Shown one piece after another: positions 60,152-64,000 of a stretch of DNA of 64,000 bases. A program made the translations under genes and the position numbers. Source of the DNA: Methylobacter sp. BlB1 (GTDB lineage: Bacteria; Pseudomonadota; Gammaproteobacteria; Methylococcales; Methylomonadaceae); NCBI RefSeq assembly GCF_015476545.1, contig NZ_JADMKV010000014.1:24906-88905 (forward strand). Reading direction: 5' to 3'. How positions within the stretch are numbered: the stretch's first letter is position 1; the number at the start of each line of letters is the position of its first letter. A model generated the notes under the pieces. That model worked only from the letters and a program-made list of their open reading frames with translations, ran no database searches and was not told the origin of the DNA.

Positions 60152-61108
60152 TCAGACGGGCGTAACCAGACCTGACTTTACAGTTTCAGTCAGGCCTTGT
60201 ATCTCGCCGTCGGTGATAAACACCAGCCGGCTGCGGCCATCATCTGATGTTCTGGAGGGCAACAGCGTCGGCGGATAAAGCCGGCCGGCCGATCCTTGCA
60301 CGCACACCGGCGCATCATGCTCGGTAGTGTAAACCACGCCTTTCAGGCGCAGCAATTGGGCGGCATGCCGGTCTAGCAGGCTCTCCAGCGCAGCTTTTAA
60401 GCGCGGCCAGGAAACAGGATGGTCAAGTTGCAGTGTTGTGCTGCCAAACCCGTGTTCCGGTATCGGCGTATTGGTTTTCAATCGATAGCAATTTCGTCTC
60501 GGAAACGCAAGCAAAGTGGCGGGATTAATGTCGCCATGCGCAGCCTGAATTTTTGATGCTGCCGGCGCCAGACGATTCAACAGCGCTATCAGGTTGTCTA
60601 TTTGCTGGTCTTCCGCCAGATCTGTGTGCGTAATGATCAAGGTATCGGCCCAGGCAATCTGGGCCAGGGCCTCGGGAAAGCGGTTCAAGACATCCGCGCC
60701 GGAAGCGGCTGAAACCGACACGATCACGCCATCCAGTCGATAGCGCGATGACAGCCAGCGCTCTCTTAATAAAGTGTCCAGCACCGGCTCGGGGTTGGCG
60801 ATGCCGCTGGTCTCGATCAGTACGCGGTCGAACGGCTTCTGGGCTTGCGATTGCCAGGCCATGCGCAGGTTTTTCAGCAGTGGCGTTAAAGCGCCGTGTA
60901 CCTGACAGCACAGACAGCCGCCTGACAAAGTGCTCAAGGGCACGTTGTGCTGCCTGAGTAATTGCTGATCGACAGGTGTGGCGCCGAATTCATTGATTAC
61001 GACAGCCGAGCGCGGCGCATGGCTTAGCAGGCGGTTCAGCAGGGTGGTTTTGCCGCTGCCGAGAAAGCCGCTTAAGATGATGACGGGAATTTGTGCAGGC
61101 GAATTCAT
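60152..61108 (-). CDS. COG0523-family GTPase (CobW/ZigA-like metallochaperone)
   Basis: A 318-residue G3E GTPase. P-loop GFLGSGKTTLLNRLLSH (~15-31); the family metal motif GGCLCCQVHG (CxCC, ~64-73); IETSGIANPEPVLDTLLRER; guanine-specificity THTDLAEDQ. A C-terminal CobW_C domain (~225-305) contains LKAALESLLDRHAAQLLRLK and GVVYTTEHDAPVCVQGSA. Family members carry zinc or cobalt to client proteins. Its start directly abuts the stop of the TonB-receptor gene (61108/61109), and zur lies upstream, so zinc limitation is the likely trigger. No paralogue is in the window. Confidence 0.9.
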   Translation of the reverse strand: MNSPAQIPVIILSGFLGSGKTTLLNRLLSHAPRSAVVINEFGATPVDQQLLRQHNVPLSTLSGGCLCCQVHGALTPLLKNLRMAWQSQAQKPFDRVLIETSGIANPEPVLDTLLRERWLSSRYRLDGVIVSVSAASGADVLNRFPEALAQIAWADTLIITHTDLAEDQQIDNLIALLNRLAPAASKIQAAHGDINPATLLAFPRRNCYRLKTNTPIPEHGFGSTTLQLDHPVSWPRLKAALESLLDRHAAQLLRLKGVVYTTEHDAPVCVQGSAGRLYPPTLLPSRTSDDGRSRLVFITDGEIQGLTETVKSGLVTPV

Positions 61109-63148
61109 TTAATAACTCAATCTAAAGCCCACTTCCGCTCCACGCCCGGCTTCCGGCGCAAAGTTGCGCAGGTAAGAGGTCGAATTGCGAATGTTTTGAT
61201 CGAGCAAATTGCTGCCTTTGGCGAACAACATCAACTCGGCATCCTTATAAGCTTTGATTCTGTAATTAGTGCCCACATTAAGCAGGAAATAACCGGCGGT
61301 CGAGGTTTCGAAGTCGCCGGCATGCGGCTGGGAATCGGCACGGGTAAAGCGCAGGTAACCGGAAAATTCCTGCTTGCTGTAATCCAGCTGCAGGCCATAG
61401 CGCAGCGGCGGCATGCGAGGCACATCGCCGCCATTGACGAATTGCCCCCGGGTGTAGTCGCTGAACAAAGTCAGGTCCAGCTGGCCATGACGGTTTTGCA
61501 TCACTGGAAAGATCAGCTTGGCCTCATAGCCCTTGAAGATCGCATCATTCTGGCGGGTGGTCTGCACAGGCACGCAGTCGACGGCACAAGGATTGCCGTC
61601 CTCGTCGACGAATTCGCCGCTGCGCTGCTGAGTGATGTAATCGCTGGCCCAGTTGTGGAACAGATCGAATTCGGCGCTCAGCCAGTCGGATTTGAAACGG
61701 TAGCCCAGGTCCAGGTTGTAAGAAGTTTCTTCTGTTAAATTAATGTTGCCGCGTTCGAAGCTGCGCGTGGCATCATGGAAGCCGTTGGTCAGCAATTCCT
61801 GGACATTGGGCGCCCGCGAGGAACGGGTGACGGCCAGATTCAGATTGTTTTGGTCATTGACTTTCCACTCTGCCGAGACCGACGCACTGACCGGCGTATA
61901 GCTGAGGTCGTTCATGCCCTCCGGCTGGATGTCGGTTTGTTCGACCCGAGCGCCGAGCTGGTAGGTGACTGCGCCAACGTCAATCGATTCCACCGCAAAC
62001 ACGCCGTAGCTGTTGATTTGGGAATGCGGAATGATGTGCTCGCCAGTGAGTTTTTCAATGGCATTAAAGTCGCTCGCTTGTGCCTGAAAACCTACCGAGC
62101 CATACAACGGTCCCAAGTCCTGATGAGTCAGTTCCAGCCGGCCTTCGTAAGTTTTATTGGTGTAAAATGCGCCGGGTTCGCCATTGGCTATCTCCGTGTG
62201 TTGATAGTCAGTATAGCCGAACCGGGTGCGCAGGCTCTTGGCAAAGCGGAACGGATCCTGTAGCTCGCTTTTAAAATCGTACTTATCCTGCCTGAGGGCG
62301 ATCCGCACGGTTTCCTCGCCGGTGCCGTCCGGCGCGATGCCGTAATTATTGTTCAGATTGTTGATAGAAATGCCGGCGAATCCCGGATCGCCGATCCAGG
62401 ACAGACCGGCCGAGCCGCTGATGGCTTCAGCACTGGTATTGTTCAGATGGCCGACGGGATTGTCGACTACAACCAGCGACGGATCGGTGATCGATACGGC
62501 AGCGGTATCGATGGCGCGGCCGCCGATATCGAGATTGCCGCGATGGCGGAAAAAACCGTCGAGATGATAGGCAATGTTGCCTTGCCCGCCTTCCAGCTTC
62601 ATCGTGGTACTGGTTTCATTGGACGTGGAGTCAAAGCGCTGTTCCAAGGCGCCGCCCAATAACTTATCCGGCATCTGGCCGGGGATGCGATTGTCAATGA
62701 CGTTGACCGCTCCGCCTATTGCGCCGCTGCCATAGAGTAAAGTGGCGGGGCCGCGCAGCACTTCGATGCGTTCCGCCAAAAGCGGCTCGACACTGGTGGC
62801 GTGATCCGGGCTGAGCGCCGAGACATCATTGCTGCCAATACCGTTATTTAGCACTCGTACCCGAGGGCCGGCCTGGCCGCGAATGACCGGCGTACCCACG
62901 CCGGGGCCGAACGACTGATTGCTGATGCCCAGTTCGTCTTTTAAGGTGTCACCGATGCTGTGACCGGTCTTCATGCGTAGTTCGTCATCTGCCAGTATCG
63001 TTACAGGAGCCGCTGTTTTCAATGAGTCGGCTCGCAAAGGCGCAGTGACGACCACTTCCTCCAATTCAATAGTCGATGATTCTTCGGCAAGCACCGGAAC
63101 AGTGAGAGATCCTGATGCAACCAGTAAAATCAATTTTTTGTACATCAT
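61109..63148 (-). CDS. ZnuD-like TonB-dependent outer-membrane receptor (zinc uptake)
   Basis: A 679-residue beta-barrel with a signal peptide (SLTVPVLAEE), a TonB box-like ELEEVVVTAPLR and a plug domain. The plug carries NGIGSNDVSALSPDHATSVE and AERIEVLRGPATLLYGSGAI; the SPDHA element and GPATLLYGSGAIGG closely resemble Neisseria ZnuD as I remember it. The barrel ends in an aromatic GFRLSY with terminal Tyr. Transport is energised by TonB-ExbBD. It directly precedes the COG0523 GTPase gene. A Zur-box-like palindrome lies 20-42 bp upstream (63168-63190). The zinc role is inferred from the operon and that site. Confidence 0.9.
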   Translation of the reverse strand: MMYKKLILLVASGSLTVPVLAEESSTIELEEVVVTAPLRADSLKTAAPVTILADDELRMKTGHSIGDTLKDELGISNQSFGPGVGTPVIRGQAGPRVRVLNNGIGSNDVSALSPDHATSVEPLLAERIEVLRGPATLLYGSGAIGGAVNVIDNRIPGQMPDKLLGGALEQRFDSTSNETSTTMKLEGGQGNIAYHLDGFFRHRGNLDIGGRAIDTAAVSITDPSLVVVDNPVGHLNNTSAEAISGSAGLSWIGDPGFAGISINNLNNNYGIAPDGTGEETVRIALRQDKYDFKSELQDPFRFAKSLRTRFGYTDYQHTEIANGEPGAFYTNKTYEGRLELTHQDLGPLYGSVGFQAQASDFNAIEKLTGEHIIPHSQINSYGVFAVESIDVGAVTYQLGARVEQTDIQPEGMNDLSYTPVSASVSAEWKVNDQNNLNLAVTRSSRAPNVQELLTNGFHDATRSFERGNINLTEETSYNLDLGYRFKSDWLSAEFDLFHNWASDYITQQRSGEFVDEDGNPCAVDCVPVQTTRQNDAIFKGYEAKLIFPVMQNRHGQLDLTLFSDYTRGQFVNGGDVPRMPPLRYGLQLDYSKQEFSGYLRFTRADSQPHAGDFETSTAGYFLLNVGTNYRIKAYKDAELMLFAKGSNLLDQNIRNSTSYLRNFAPEAGRGAEVGFRLSY

Positions 63149-63167
63149 CGTTGTAAATTAATAAAAA

Positions 63168-63190
63168 CTAATGTTATATCGTTACACTTA
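63168..63190 (-). promoter_or_regulatory. Zur-box-like palindrome upstream of the TonB receptor
   Basis: AATGTTATAT (63170-63179) and the second half GTTACACTT (63181-63189) match a Zur site of the form GAAATGTTATA-W-TATAACATTTC at about 16 of 23 positions. It lies 20-42 bp upstream of the receptor start. Confidence 0.55.
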
Positions 63191-63224
63191 AGCCATAAAT
63201 GGACAGGCGCTTTTTGCGTTCAGA

Positions 63225-63707
63225 TTAGGCTGATTGATCATGAGATGATGCGCATCCAGCGCAGGTGCCATGGATTTCAATCGATTTATAGCTGATGGAA
63301 AAACCGGCCTGTTTGATTTCCGACGATAGGGCATGCATGACTTCGAAGGCGGCGCGTTCTTCAATCTCATGACACTGATCGCAAATCAGCAGTAGTTGTT
63401 CATGCTGTCTGCCTGAGCAATTGCAGCCGACATAGGCATTAAGGCTTTCCACTTTATGAATCAGGCCCTGACTCATCAGGAAATCCAGCGCGCGATAGAC
63501 GGTTGCCGGCTTGGCGGAATAGTTCAAAGGCTTGATTTGATCGAGCAGGTCATAAGCCTTGACGGCTTTGTGGGTCTCCCAGATCAACTCCAGCACTTTG
63601 CGGCGTATCGGCGTCAATTTCACGCTGCGGTTGATGCAAAGCCGTTCCGCCATGTTGATGGCTTCGGAAATACATTTTTCGTGATCGTGAGACAGGGAGT
63701 AGCTCAT
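63225..63707 (-). CDS. zur: Fur-family zinc uptake regulator Zur
   Basis: A 160-residue FUR-family repressor. The winged helix includes LTPIRRKVLELIWETHKAVK, and AYDLLDQIKPLNYSAKPATV followed by YRALDFLMSQGLIHKVESLN forms the recognition region. The metal sites are GCNCSGRQHEQLLLICDQCH and a terminal CAGCASSH. The C-terminal Cys pairs and HEQL are typical of Zur rather than Fur. Zn-bound Zur represses zinc uptake genes. It is the first gene of the zur / TonB receptor / GTPase cluster, 76 bp upstream of the receptor start. A near-perfect Zur box lies 75-97 bp upstream, so it may repress itself. Confidence 0.88.
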   Translation of the reverse strand: MSYSLSHDHEKCISEAINMAERLCINRSVKLTPIRRKVLELIWETHKAVKAYDLLDQIKPLNYSAKPATVYRALDFLMSQGLIHKVESLNAYVGCNCSGRQHEQLLLICDQCHEIEERAAFEVMHALSSEIKQAGFSISYKSIEIHGTCAGCASSHDQSA

Positions 63708-63781
63708 GGTTTCATTGGAAAAAGTTAATCAGAAAGAATCAACAATCCATTTGCGATGCAGACGGAGGCTGAATATCTATT

Positions 63782-63804
63782 GAAATGTTATGTTATAACA
63801 TTTT
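63782..63804 (-). promoter_or_regulatory. Near-perfect Zur-box palindrome upstream of zur
   Basis: GAAATGTTAT (63782-63791), G, TTATAACATTTT (63793-63804). The inverted repeat AAATGTTAT/ATAACATTT and its spacing match the gammaproteobacterial Zur consensus almost completely. It is 75-97 bp before the zur start. Confidence 0.7.
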
Positions 63805-63959
63805 AAACGAAAAAGATAGCTAGCGTGCTAACCGATCGTATTGCTTTAAGTTTGTGAGTTATAGCGGGCGATTGCTTGACTTGACGAGCGTGTTTATCGT
63901 TCTGATTGCGGGCGGGTTTTTACAGGAGGTCGCACTGCATTGCCATAACGAATAAGGTT

Positions 63960-63989
63960 AGATTGTGTGAGCAAAGCGAACCACAATCT
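63960..63989. repeat. REP-like palindromic element at window end
   Basis: Arms AGATTGTG (63960-63967) and CACAATCT (63982-63989) with a GAGCAAAGCGAA loop region. The AGCAAAGCGA core is like that of REP-type elements in gammaproteobacteria. The 63729-64000 stretch otherwise holds no gene I can support. Confidence 0.45.
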
Positions 63990-64000
63990 GAACCGGTTGT

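Overview
This 64 kb window has the look of a gammaproteobacterial chromosome of middling GC, with dense housekeeping blocks separated by accessory patches. I infer a Methylococcales-like gammaproteobacterium from three things: a caa3-like cox cluster, the order mltD - methyltransferase - rnhA, and ftsE-ftsX-rpoH. No diagnostic methanotrophy gene (pmo, mxa) is present, so the order-level guess is tentative. No tRNA, rRNA, CRISPR array or complete insertion sequence was recognised.

Layout. 1-7.0 kb: the 5' part of a family-1 glycosyltransferase, then a tripartite RND efflux system (pump and adaptor on the minus strand, TolC-like channel divergent on the plus strand). 7-20 kb: a mixed set comprising an L,D-transpeptidase, 6-phosphogluconate dehydrogenase, a methyltransferase, a Tat-exported haloperoxidase homologue, an amidase, an aminotransferase, a lipoprotein hydrolase and an MBL-fold hydrolase. 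20.1-23.2 kb is the most accessory-looking segment. It holds an M23 peptidase with gene-cassette-like edges flanked by two degenerate 130-bp repeats, a 320-bp run of about nine hairpins, and an AT-rich AbiTii-like/HhH gene that may be a defence gene. 23.3-30.6 kb: a split class II ribonucleotide reductase behind tandem NrdR-like boxes, an amino-acid permease, a zinc alcohol dehydrogenase, a DUF421 protein, an RRM protein and a cold-shock protein. 30.8-36.3 kb: mltD, a yafS-like methyltransferase, rnhA, a YajD-type HNH gene and an unknown 614-aa lipoprotein.

36.3-48 kb is the core of interest. The cytochrome c oxidase operon runs coxB (with two fused cytochrome c domains), coxA, a 32-codon membrane micro-ORF, ctaG and coxC. 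SURF1, an SCO-like protein and heme A synthase follow. The heme A synthase reading frame continues without a stop into a complete FtsY, giving one 658-aa CtaA-FtsY protein, and the next genes are ftsE, ftsX and rpoH. An almost perfect CIRCE element lies just upstream of rpoH.

48-64 kb: small envelope proteins, RapA, a CvfB-like S1 protein, a three-gene signalling operon (PAS histidine kinase, response regulator, REC-PAS-GGDEF-EAL) and a zinc-homeostasis block (zur, a ZnuD-like TonB receptor, a COG0523 GTPase) with two Zur-box-like palindromes. Many hairpins and palindromes occur between genes; each is listed with its arms.
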